DNA from: an uncultured Roseobacter sp.
GTDB taxonomy: Bacteria; Pseudomonadota; Alphaproteobacteria; Rhodobacterales; Rhodobacteraceae
NCBI GenBank assembly: GCA_913054455.1
Contig: CAJXIL010000027.1
Location: 1-32,670, forward strand
DNA: 32,670 nt
Direction: 5' to 3'
The translations under genes and the position numbers were made by a program. Below the pieces are notes generated by a model, which saw only the letters and a list, made by a program, of their open reading frames with translations, searched no databases and was not told the origin of the DNA. Below, one piece after another: positions 25,192 through 32,319 of the stretch. Within the stretch, counting starts at the first letter, position 1; every line of letters begins with the position of its first letter.

Positions 25192-25520
25192 TGAATGGCT
25201 CCAATTTCACTGTAGCGTTGTTGTCGGTTGCTGTCAGCCTGGGCGCTGCCTGGCTACTGCTGGCGCTTCCTAGCTTGGATGGCGCGCAGAATACAGAAGA
25301 AAGCAGTGTTTTTCCCGCGTCATTTTTTGAATGTCCAAGAATAGGTCGGTTGCAGTGGGGGAGCGATTTTACAATTGCACACCTTAGGGGTGTGTTGCGT
25401 TTCCTCGCTGACCTCAACAGGCGTCCTCGGTCCCTAATAGACAAGAAAAGGGGCGACCCTATAGGGGGCCGCCCGAGTCGGGGAGGAAATCTGTGGCTCA
25501 GCATGTGCCGTTGTAATGGC
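25192..25520 (-). other. 329-base purF leader/promoter region
   Basis: The gap holds the terminator of the Hint gene (25446-25474) and then the purF leader. A small hairpin CACACC-TTAGG-GGTGTG lies at 25378-25394, about 190 bases upstream of purF. I see no convincing -35/-10 pair or known purine riboswitch. A plus-strand frame starting at 25191 has a hydrophobic beginning but runs through the Hint gene in antisense, and I rejected it. Confidence 0.4.
25441..25474 (-). terminator. Terminator of the cvpA-downstream Hint gene
   Basis: GGGCG/CGCCC arms (25451-25455 and 25470-25474) enclose a second ACCCTATAGGG-type inner stem. Read on the minus strand the hairpin is followed by CCTTTTCTTG. It lies about 50 bases after the Hint gene stop. 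Confidence 0.75.
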
Positions 25521-26210
25521 TTAGGCTGCCTTTGGGGTTACTTTAGGCGCGGCCAGAAGGTCCTTGAGCAGATCAGGGAAGTCGTCTTCTTTTTCTTCGA
25601 GGCCGGTCAATGCCAGGGCGCGGCCCTCATCGCTGGCCAGGATTTGACGGGTCTCCGCCAGAGAAAGCTCTTTAAACGCGCCATCTGGTCCGCCGGTGCC
25701 GGCCTGCATCAGCATGCCACTTTCGGCCCAGATCAGCTCTTCTTCGGCGCATTCGATATAGATACGGCCCTGACGCTCTGGGCTAAGCGCTTTGATGCCC
25801 TTGTGACCTGCAAGGGAGATCAGCTTTACCAGCACCAGCGGCAGACCAAACAGGCGCTCAACAGCGTCAACTTCTATGGCAACCATTTGATCTGCAGGTA
25901 GTTGCAGGTCACAATCGTTGCCCAAGGCGCCAGCGGGTACATGCATCATTGTGGTCAGGCGGGGAACTGCGTGGCGGATAGTTTCGACTTCCTGGCAGCC
26001 ACCATCAAAGGTGTAGACCATATCGCCGGGCTTGACGTCACGGGCCTGCACAAAGCCGCGGTCGGTTTCAACCAGTGTCTCGGGAAGGAAGCCGCCGGTT
26101 TTAGCGGACTGGGGGGCCTCAACCTTTGGCTCAGGACGCACCATTGGGAAGTCCAACAAAAGGCCCACCGGCTGAAAATCGGCGAAAGTGTTGAAATGAT
26201 CCAGGAGCAT
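25521..26210 (-). CDS. Hint-domain protein lacking the nucleophilic Cys
   Basis: This 229-residue Hint_2-like protein has an N-terminal segment (1-37) followed by GGFLPETLVETDRG (39-52), VQARDVKPGDMVYTFDGG (54-71), LQLPADQMVAIE (102-113) and a Glu-rich C-terminus. Compared with the Hint protein at 8500, the position of the essential Cys1 is Gly40, and the SPDH histidine is replaced in LPADQ, so autocatalytic cleavage is not expected. The ATG at 26210 follows AAGGAT. It lies between cvpA and purF, separated from cvpA by an AT-rich 392-base gap with its own terminator, so it is independently expressed. Its function is unknown. Confidence 0.82.
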   Translation of the reverse strand: MLLDHFNTFADFQPVGLLLDFPMVRPEPKVEAPQSAKTGGFLPETLVETDRGFVQARDVKPGDMVYTFDGGCQEVETIRHAVPRLTTMMHVPAGALGNDCDLQLPADQMVAIEVDAVERLFGLPLVLVKLISLAGHKGIKALSPERQGRIYIECAEEELIWAESGMLMQAGTGGPDGAFKELSLAETRQILASDEGRALALTGLEEKEDDFPDLLKDLLAAPKVTPKAA

Positions 26211-26500
26211 GGTGTCGATCCTTCTGAGCGAGAGTGCCTGTTCGTTTTGTTGATCCTATCTGGCCCCCGAATTGGGACGGAAATGGGGCAGGGGTGCGGC
26301 CAATTTCGATCTTGGGCACTTTTTTCGCGACAAAAGTGGATTTTTTGCGCCTTTGTTAACCAATCAAAGAGGGCGCTTGAGGATTTTTTAAGGAATTCCG
26401 CAAAACTCCAAGTTCGAAATTGAGAGCGAAAGAAATGATTCTTGATGGTTAACAAAAGGTTAAAGGTTAACAGGTGACGTTAACTCTTCATTGCGCTAGC

Positions 26501-26509
26501 TGTGGATAA
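26501..26509 (-). promoter_or_regulatory. Perfect DnaA-box match
   Basis: The minus strand reads TTATCCACA, identical to the E. coli high-affinity DnaA consensus. It is a single box in an AT-rich stretch 290 bases upstream of the Hint gene and about 94 bases beyond the cvpA stop. Whether DnaA binds here is unknown. Confidence 0.45.
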
Positions 26510-26536
26510 AGCTGTGAAGCCTTTGCAGAAACATAG

Positions 26537-26560
26537 AAAAAGGGCGCCAATAAGGCGCCC
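26537..26560 (-). terminator. Terminator of radA-cvpA
   Basis: GGGCGCC (26542-26548) and GGCGCCC (26554-26560) form a perfect 7-bp stem with a 5-base loop. On the minus strand they are followed directly by TTTTT. It lies about 43 bases after the cvpA stop. Confidence 0.92.
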
Positions 26561-26602
26561 TCTTGTTAGGTCTGATGTTTACCTTGGTAAACAGATCAAG
26601 GC

Positions 26603-27157
26603 TTAGCTGCCGCAGGTGCCAATCAAAGCCTCATACTGCTGTGTTACCCAGCCCAGGGCCTGTTCAGGATTGCGGTCTTCGATCTTGCCAATCATACGCT
26701 CAAACACCACTGCTGAGCGGCTCTCGTCAACCATTGTAAAGCTCTGGCCGGTCATCACCACATTATAGAGGAAGAAAGCGATCGCCACGAGCAGGATGCC
26801 CCGCAGAACGCCAAAGAAGAACCCAGTCCCCTGGTCCAAGCCGCCAAGTGCCGAACGCTGCACCAGAGATGAAAACAGCGGCGTAAAGAAGGAGACCACG
26901 ATCAGCGCTACTGCAAAGACAGCGGCAAAGGCTGCAATGATCGACAGCTCACAGCTGTCAGAGATAAATTCGCCAATCACCGGAATCTCCGCCATCAGCG
27001 GTTCGACCTGAGGGGCAAACATAAAGGCAAGGATGCCAGCTGCAATCCAACCGGCAATCGCCATGGCTTCGCGGACAAAACCACGCGAATAGGCCAGAAG
27101 CGCCGATAATACGATGACCAGGGCCACAACCCCGTCAATAATAGTGAAACCTTCCAT
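26603..27157 (-). CDS. cvpA: CvpA family inner-membrane protein
   Basis: CvpA (named for colicin V production) is an inner-membrane protein linked to envelope stress and purine operons in enterobacteria. The 184-residue protein starts MEGFTIIDGVVALVIVLSAL and has four hydrophobic segments (about 7-24, 30-48, 72-94, 107-130). It contains the family pattern YSRGFVREAMAIAGW (23-37) and GLDQGTGFFFGVLRG (105-119). The ATG at 27157 follows GAGGG by five bases. It lies 39 bases after radA and is followed by a strong terminator, so the transcript ends before the Hint gene. Confidence 0.96.
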   Translation of the reverse strand: MEGFTIIDGVVALVIVLSALLAYSRGFVREAMAIAGWIAAGILAFMFAPQVEPLMAEIPVIGEFISDSCELSIIAAFAAVFAVALIVVSFFTPLFSSLVQRSALGGLDQGTGFFFGVLRGILLVAIAFFLYNVVMTGQSFTMVDESRSAVVFERMIGKIEDRNPEQALGWVTQQYEALIGTCGS

Positions 27158-27196
27158 AACCCTCGCCCGTTAGCCTGCGATAAAATTTTGGCAACT

Positions 27197-28564
27197 CTAG
27201 CCGGCTCCAAAGAATTCGCCAACAAATCCCGCCAGATCGGAGGCTTGGCGCAGGCCAAGACCCTTGATCGAAACAGATTTGCCACCACTTGGAGCTATTG
27301 CAGAGGTGAAACCAAGTTTTTGCGCCTCTTTCAACCGGTTTTCTGTCTGCGGGGCGGGTCGCAGGGCTCCTGAAAGCGATATTTCTCCAAAAACTGCCGT
27401 ATCTGCGGGCAGGGCGACATCTTCGCGAGCGCTGAGCAGGGCTGCGGCCACCGCCAGATCGGCTGCGGGCTCGGTGATTTTCATACCACCAGCCACATTC
27501 AGGTAGACGTCCAGGCCTGCGAAAGGAATGCCGCAACGGGCCTCAAGCACTGCCAGGATCATTGCCAGGCGGGAACTGTCCCAGCCCACCACGGCGCGGC
27601 GCGGCTGCGAATGCGGTGAGGGGGCAACCAGGGCCTGCATTTCCACCAGCACCGGGCGGGTGCCCTCAATGCCGGCAAAGACAACAGATCCGGGCGAGGG
27701 CTCGCCGCGGTCCGACAGGAAAAGGGCCGAAGGATTGGTGACTTCGGCCAGGCCGCAGCCCGTCATCTCAAAGACGCCAATCTCATCCGCAGGTCCGAAG
27801 CGGTTTTTTACCGCCCGCAGGATGCGGAATTGATGGCCCCGCTCGCCCTCAAAATAAAGGACGGTATCGACCATATGCTCGACGACGCGAGGACCGGCGA
27901 TCTGGCCCTCCTTAGTGACATGGCCAACCATGATGATGGAAATGCCCTGCGCCTTGGCAAAAGTAGTCAGCTCATGGGCGGCCGCCCTCACCTGGCTGAC
28001 AGAACCCGGGGCGCTGTCCACGTGATCAGCCCACATTGTCTGGATCGAATCGATAATGGCCAGCTGCGGCTTTTCCGCCTCCAGCGTGGTCAGGATATCG
28101 CGCAGATTGGTTTCGGCAGCCAATTTGACCGGCGCCTGTGCCAGCCCCAACCGCTGAGCCCGCATCCGCACCTGCGCCGAGGCCTCTTCGCCGCTGACAT
28201 AGATGGTTTTCACCCCCGCCTGGGCAAAACGTGCAGCAGCCTGCAACAGCAGGGTCGATTTGCCGATCCCAGGATCGCCGCCCACCAGGATGGCAGAGGC
28301 CGCCACCAGACCGCCCCCTAACACCCGGTCCAGCTCAGCTACACCACAGGTGGCGCGGGGCGGTGGGGTCTCCTCGGTTGACAGATCTGACAGCGGGATC
28401 GTCTTGCCGCGCCGGATCCCAAGTGATTTCTTTGAAGGACCCGCTGAGGAAAGCCCCTTGTCTTCAACAATGGTGTTCCATTCGCCGCAGCCTTCGCAGC
28501 GACCGGACCATTTGGAAAAGCTCGCGCCGCAGGCGGAGCAGGAGAATGTATTTGATTTAGCCAT
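27197..28564 (-). CDS. radA: DNA repair protein RadA
   Basis: RadA (Sms) is a hexameric branch-migration ATPase in homologous recombination. The 455-residue protein has a zinc knuckle CSACGASFSKWSGRCEGCGE (9-28; Cys9, 12, 23, 26), Walker A GGDPGIGKST (95-104), YVSGEE, Walker B LAIIDSIQT, the RadA-specific KNRFGPADEIG motif (about 251) and a Lon-like C-terminal domain (YLNVAGGMKITEPAADLAVA). AAAAGG lies just before the ATG at 28564. That ATG and the ribosome-binding site lie inside a perfect 8-bp hairpin (28562-28582), suggesting translational control. It is operonic with cvpA. Confidence 0.98.
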   Translation of the reverse strand: MAKSNTFSCSACGASFSKWSGRCEGCGEWNTIVEDKGLSSAGPSKKSLGIRRGKTIPLSDLSTEETPPPRATCGVAELDRVLGGGLVAASAILVGGDPGIGKSTLLLQAAARFAQAGVKTIYVSGEEASAQVRMRAQRLGLAQAPVKLAAETNLRDILTTLEAEKPQLAIIDSIQTMWADHVDSAPGSVSQVRAAAHELTTFAKAQGISIIMVGHVTKEGQIAGPRVVEHMVDTVLYFEGERGHQFRILRAVKNRFGPADEIGVFEMTGCGLAEVTNPSALFLSDRGEPSPGSVVFAGIEGTRPVLVEMQALVAPSPHSQPRRAVVGWDSSRLAMILAVLEARCGIPFAGLDVYLNVAGGMKITEPAADLAVAAALLSAREDVALPADTAVFGEISLSGALRPAPQTENRLKEAQKLGFTSAIAPSGGKSVSIKGLGLRQASDLAGFVGEFFGAG

Positions 28565-28582
28565 AGGGCCTTTTGCCCTATG
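28562..28582 (-). promoter_or_regulatory. Hairpin covering the radA start codon and ribosome-binding site
   Basis: CATAGGGC (28562-28569) and GCCCTATG (28575-28582) pair perfectly around a 5-base loop. The radA ATG is the last three bases of the 3' arm in the mRNA, and the AAAAGG ribosome-binding sequence spans loop and stem. This would hide the start when folded. Confidence 0.55.
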
Positions 28583-28603
28583 TTCTTATTTTGTTCAAGG
28601 GGT

Positions 28604-28646
28604 GCGAGGCTCTGCCTCGCGCTCCGGAATATTTTGGGAAAGATGA
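28604..28646. repeat. REP-like palindromic element, copy 2
   Basis: A perfect hairpin GCGAGGC-TCT-GCCTCGC (28604-28620) is followed by GCTCCGGAATATTTTGGGAA (28621-28640) and AGATGA. The tail CCGGAATATTTT-GGAAAGATGA is shared with the element at 17219-17243. It lies between pqiA-like and radA. Confidence 0.65.
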
Positions 28647-28712
28647 TGAGGACGGTTTGTGCTCATTTGGTCGCAGGCCTCTGGCAGGTGCTGCGTAGTG
28701 GCAAGGCCGCCC

Positions 28713-29156
28713 TTAATCTTTGTTGGGCAAGGCGCGCTCGGTTGCCAGGCTGAGGATCAGGGAGGCGACAATGCAGGACGTGAACATATAGAGCCCCCAG
28801 GCGACCTCGATCGTGGCGTAGCCAATTCCCTTGGCCAGGGTGATGTAGAGTGCGATGAGAAAGATGTCTGCCATGGCGAGTTTGCCAAGGACATATAGGA
28901 CAGGCTTCGCCCGCGGATCCAGATAGCCCCATTGCACCAGCGCTAATCCGATGGTTTTGAGGTAGGGGGCAAAGATGGCAAAGAAGGTGACGATCAAAGC
29001 CAAAGGTGCGTCGCTGCCCCAGAGGCTTTGCAACCCGGTGATTACAGAAATTTCGCTCAGACCAAAGATCGGCAGCAGTCCGGCGCGCATCAGAGGTGCA
29101 AACCAGGCGATCGGGTAGAGGATCAGCAGCGAGAGGGTGGCGAGGCGGAGGGTCAT
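28713..29156 (-). CDS. PqiA-family inner-membrane protein
   Basis: This 147-residue membrane protein is related to a half of paraquat-inducible protein A. It has four hydrophobic segments (about 5-22, 49-70, 87-110, 117-136) and family features such as FGLSEISVITGL, VLGKLAMADIFLIALYI and WGLYMFTSCIVASLILS. Enteric PqiA has two such units plus Cys-rich heads; this is a single unit without Cys clusters, as in many alphaproteobacteria. PqiA proteins support lipid transport between membranes, which fits co-location with mlaEF. The ATG at 29156 follows GAGGAA. The gap to the upstream HEPN-like gene is 37 bases. Confidence 0.88.
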   Translation of the reverse strand: MTLRLATLSLLILYPIAWFAPLMRAGLLPIFGLSEISVITGLQSLWGSDAPLALIVTFFAIFAPYLKTIGLALVQWGYLDPRAKPVLYVLGKLAMADIFLIALYITLAKGIGYATIEVAWGLYMFTSCIVASLILSLATERALPNKD

Positions 29157-29193
29157 GAAAGGTTCCTCATCTTGTCGTCAAAGGCCTTCAGCA

Positions 29194-29727
29194 TCAGCAA
29201 AACGAGTCTAGGATACGCTCAGTTCCCATTGCAAGCAGTGAGGTATTGACTGCGTAGCGCTTGGTATCAGACTGCGAAGGGTACCGGGTCTTGAATTTTG
29301 CCCCGCCATTGAGACCTGTAAAATAGGTTTTGTTCAAAACAGTCACTTGCGCTGAAAATACATGGTATGCGACCTGCGCTTCGTGGAAGGGCTTTAGCTT
29401 GGCCTTGAGCGGGCTTGGGAGTTCGTCGACCATTTTGCTTTCTACGCCGAGGGTCCGTTCGAATTCCTTCCGGTCGCCCATGTAGCGCCATATCATTTCA
29501 TATAGTTTCCTTAGATTGTGACTTTTTATCTCGTCTTCGGAGCATTCATTGGCCAGCAAAACGGCCTTGAACGCAAGTTCGATTGCCATGCCGAGGTTGT
29601 GATAGACTGGACCGTACCAGTAGACGTGGGAGTAGCTCGTTGGATCCGAAATGTCAGTCAATGTTCTATGGGCAGCCAGATACTGACGCGAAAAAGCCGC
29701 AAAATCAGCAGACAGAACCTTTGTCAC
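29194..29727 (-). CDS. HEPN-like protein inserted in the Mla operon
   Basis: This 177-residue soluble, helical protein has an early pattern HNLGMAIELAFKAVLLANEC (about 43-62) followed by EDEIKSHNLRKLYEMIWRYM. It resembles HEPN-fold proteins, in which an alpha-helical Leu/Lys-rich segment is followed by His-x-Leu. HEPN proteins include toxin or phage-defence RNases and nucleotide-binding partners. No canonical RxxxxH motif is clear, so activity is unknown. The start is GTG at 29727, overlapping the mlaF TGA as GTGA, so it is translationally coupled. Three 60-base rows inside it contain 26, 26 and 28 G+C (43-47%), against 40 of 60 in one row of mlaF, which suggests recent acquisition. Confidence 0.76.
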   Translation of the reverse strand: MTKVLSADFAAFSRQYLAAHRTLTDISDPTSYSHVYWYGPVYHNLGMAIELAFKAVLLANECSEDEIKSHNLRKLYEMIWRYMGDRKEFERTLGVESKMVDELPSPLKAKLKPFHEAQVAYHVFSAQVTVLNKTYFTGLNGGAKFKTRYPSQSDTKRYAVNTSLLAMGTERILDSFC

Positions 29728-30506
29728 CGCACGGCCTCAATCGGCCCCTCAGCGCGGCCGTGGATGAATTGATCCAGGTAGGGGTCGCCGGACTGGTCCA
29801 TATCCGCCACCGGACCGGTCCATTGAATCACCCCGTCGTGCAGCATGGCGACATTGTCGGCGATAGCCCTTACGGATGACATATCGTGGGTGATGGTCAT
29901 CGCGGTGGCGCCCATCTCTACGACAATCTCGCGGATCAGATCGTTGATCACCCCGGACATGATCGGGTCCAGGCCGGTGGTGGGCTCGTCAAAGAAAATG
30001 ATTTCAGGCTCGGCAGCAATGGCGCGGGCGAGGCCAACACGTTTTTGCATGCCACCAGACAGCTCGGCAGGCAGGCGGTCGGCCACATCGGGTTTCAACC
30101 CGACGCGGCGCAGCTTTTCAATGGCGATTTCGCGCGCCTCATGGGCGGGGCGTTTCAGCGCGCCGCGCATCAGGCGAAAGGCGACATTCTGCCAAACCGG
30201 CAGGGAATCAAACAGCGCACCGCCCTGAAACAACATGCCAAAGCGCGCGAGAAAGGCGTCGCGATCGCCGGAGCCTGCGGGCTTGCCGTCGACGTAGATT
30301 TCGCCGCTGTCAGGGGTGATCAGCCCCAGCACGCTTTTGAGGGCGACGGATTTACCGGTGCCGGAGCCGCCGATGATCACCATCGAGCTGCCCTTGGGGA
30401 TCGTAAGGTCCATGCCGCGCAAGACGCGGTTGTCGCCAAAGGCCTTATGCACCTGATCCATTTTGATCATCGGGTGGGGGGCGTTGCCGTTTGTCATGGC
30501 TGTCAT
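29724..30506 (-). CDS. mlaF: MlaF-type ABC transporter ATPase
   Basis: This 260-residue ATPase powers phospholipid transport between the inner and outer membranes with MlaE. Walker A is GGSGTGKS (46-53), followed by the Q-loop MLFQGGALFDSLPVWQNVAF typical of MlaF, signature ELSGGMQKRV, Walker B IIFFDEPTTGLDPI and H-loop THDMSS. The ATG at 30506 overlaps the mlaE stop (ATGA), so it is chosen over the longer frame that begins inside mlaE. The normal C-terminus (LDQFIHGRAEGPIEAVR) is intact and its stop overlaps the HEPN-like start. No mlaD gene is nearby. Confidence 0.96.
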   Translation of the reverse strand: MTAMTNGNAPHPMIKMDQVHKAFGDNRVLRGMDLTIPKGSSMVIIGGSGTGKSVALKSVLGLITPDSGEIYVDGKPAGSGDRDAFLARFGMLFQGGALFDSLPVWQNVAFRLMRGALKRPAHEAREIAIEKLRRVGLKPDVADRLPAELSGGMQKRVGLARAIAAEPEIIFFDEPTTGLDPIMSGVINDLIREIVVEMGATAMTITHDMSSVRAIADNVAMLHDGVIQWTGPVADMDQSGDPYLDQFIHGRAEGPIEAVR

Positions 30507-31285
30507 AGCGAAAAGAACACCCCTGTCAGAATGAAGTTGGTCGCCAGGATCAACACGGCTGCAGCCTCGACCGAGGATTTGGTCGCACTGCCAACACCCT
30601 GCGCGCCACGGCCCGATTGCATGCCGTAGTAGCAACCCATGGTGGCGGCGATAACGCCAAAAAAGGCGCCCTTGACCAGGGAGGAAATCAGATCCAGGGG
30701 CTCAAGGAAATCGACGGTGTTTTTCAAGTAGGCAGCCGAGTTGAAGCCGAGGTTGTGCACCGACACAGTATAGCCGCCGGCAATACCGATGATATCACCG
30801 ATGCCGACCAGAACCGGCACGGTCAAAAGCGCCGCCAGCACCCGAGGGGCGACAAGGTACTGCATCGGATTGGTCGAGAGAGTCACCAGTGCATCGATTT
30901 GCTCGGTGACCTTCATGGTGGCGATTTCGGCGGCAATGGAGGAGGTCACCCTTGCGGCTATCATCAAGCCAACCAAAACGGGGCCGAGTTCGCGCACCAT
31001 GCCAATGGCAACAATCTGCGGCACCACGGCCTCGGCATTAAAACGAGCGCCGCCGGCATAGATTTGCAGGGCCAGGGCGCCGCCGGTGAAAACCGCGGTC
31101 AGCGCAACTACGGGCAGCGACAGCCAGCCGATCTGCAAGAATGACAGGGCGAGCTCGCGCGGGTAATAAGGCGGGCGCAGCATATGGGTGAAGGCGCTGA
31201 CCGTAAACAGGGCCACCCGGCCAATCATAGCCAGCGCCGCCAGCGTGGAACGACCCAGCCGGGCCAGTAGGCTCAAAGGGGTCAT
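30503..31285 (-). CDS. mlaE: MlaE-type lipid transport permease
   Basis: This 260-residue inner-membrane permease of the MlaE family has five to six hydrophobic segments. It contains the family signature regions [41 protein letters not shown] with [16 protein letters not shown], and the C-terminal [20 protein letters not shown]. With MlaF it extracts or inserts phospholipids to maintain outer-membrane asymmetry. It overlaps alr upstream (ATGA) and mlaF downstream, forming a tightly coupled alr-mlaE-mlaF unit usual in Rhodobacteraceae. Confidence 0.96.
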   Translation of the reverse strand: MTPLSLLARLGRSTLAALAMIGRVALFTVSAFTHMLRPPYYPRELALSFLQIGWLSLPVVALTAVFTGGALALQIYAGGARFNAEAVVPQIVAIGMVRELGPVLVGLMIAARVTSSIAAEIATMKVTEQIDALVTLSTNPMQYLVAPRVLAALLTVPVLVGIGDIIGIAGGYTVSVHNLGFNSAAYLKNTVDFLEPLDLISSLVKGAFFGVIAATMGCYYGMQSGRGAQGVGSATKSSVEAAAVLILATNFILTGVFFSL

Positions 31286-32319
31286 CCTTGATAGGTCCGT
31301 GCGTAGCGATGCCCCATGGAGGTGAGCACCTCATAACCGATGGTCCCGGCTGCATTGGCCAGGGTGTCGACGGTCTGCACCTCGTTGAGCATGGTCAGGC
31401 TGGCAGGTACTTCGGACAGGGCGGTGACATCGACGGTGATCAAATCCATCGAGACACGGCCCACGACCGGGCAGCGGGTCTCCCCGGCAAAGAGATCAAT
31501 GCCGCCGGTCATTAGGGCACGATGTAAACCATCGGCATAGCCCGCTGCAACAGTGGCGATGCGGCTGGGCGCTTGAGCCACCCAGGTATTGCCATAGCCG
31601 ACGCTTTCGCCAGGGGACACATCCCGGGTTTGAATGACCGGCAGGTCCAATTGGACCACAGGTACGGCATCGCCGTAGGGCTCGCCCCCATAGAGGCCCA
31701 CGCCAGGGCGGCAGAGGTCAAAATGATAGTCGGGCCCCAGAAGGATACCTCCCGTGGCCGCCAAGGAGCGCGGTATTTCCAGCCCATCGGTCATCTCACG
31801 AAAGGCCTGTAGCTGTTGGGCATTCATTGGGTGGCCAGGCTCGTCAGAGCAGGCCAGATGCGACATCAGCAGAACGGGCTTTTGTCCCAGGGCGATATCG
31901 CGCACCGCAGCCCATTCGGCGGGCTCCATGCCAAGGCGGTTCATGCCAGAATCCAACTGCACCCCAAAGGTATGGCCTGGAAGGGTCTCGAAATGGCGCA
32001 GCATCTGGTCCAGCGAGTTCAACATCGGCGCCAGCTGGAAGTCCTTCAGCAGCTTGGTGTCGCCTTCCATATGGCCGGAGAAGACAGAGATGCCGGGGCC
32101 TGGCCCCAGCGCGCGGCGCAGGGCGACGCCTTCTTCGGCGGCGGCGACAAAGAAATTGCGTGCGCCGCCTTTGGCCAATGCCTTGGCCACGCGGCCTGCA
32201 TCCAGGCCATAGCCGTTTGCCTTGACCACAGCTGCGGTTTCGCAGTTGGTCATGGCGTTCAGATTCTGCCAGTTGGTCACCAGCGCATCGAGATTGATTG
32301 TCAGTTTAGCCGTGCTCAT
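31282..32319 (-). CDS. alr: Alanine racemase
   Basis: This PLP-dependent enzyme makes D-alanine for peptidoglycan. The 345-residue protein has the PLP lysine in [13 protein letters not shown] (29-41; Lys33), the SGMNRLGM motif (124-131), the catalytic Tyr in SVGYGNTW (239-246, Tyr242 by analogy to Tyr265 of the Geobacillus enzyme) and [10 protein letters not shown] (258-267), and a C-terminal beta domain with [12 protein letters not shown]. The ATG at 32319 is preceded by GGGGC. It is first in the operon with mlaE and mlaF. Confidence 0.98.
   Translation of the reverse strand: MSTAKLTINLDALVTNWQNLNAMTNCETAAVVKANGYGLDAGRVAKALAKGGARNFFVAAAEEGVALRRALGPGPGISVFSGHMEGDTKLLKDFQLAPMLNSLDQMLRHFETLPGHTFGVQLDSGMNRLGMEPAEWAAVRDIALGQKPVLLMSHLACSDEPGHPMNAQQLQAFREMTDGLEIPRSLAATGGILLGPDYHFDLCRPGVGLYGGEPYGDAVPVVQLDLPVIQTRDVSPGESVGYGNTWVAQAPSRIATVAAGYADGLHRALMTGGIDLFAGETRCPVVGRVSMDLITVDVTALSEVPASLTMLNEVQTVDTLANAAGTIGYEVLTSMGHRYARTYQG

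Larger units (their letters stand above)
26211..26602. other. 392-base AT-rich gap with GTTAAC cluster and a DnaA box
   Basis: No gene is supported. Four GTTAAC hexamers occur at 26355, 26448, 26466 and 26479, with an additional GGTTAAA between them. A perfect DnaA-box match (TTATCCACA on the minus strand) lies at 26501-26509, and a GANTC methylation site at 26437. The cvpA terminator and a second small hairpin GTTTACC-TT-GGTAAAC (26577-26592) occupy the right end. The left end must contain the promoter of the Hint gene. Confidence 0.7.

Noticed and set aside
25191-25901. 236-codon plus-strand frame with a hydrophobic start
   Set aside because: The signal-like beginning is tempting, but the frame continues antisense through the Hint gene and its terminator, and the later part is not protein-like.
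26211-26602. Chromosomal replication origin
   Set aside because: Only one DnaA box was found and no origin-associated genes (dnaA, parAB, hemE) are nearby; the array is reported as a finding but not called oriC.
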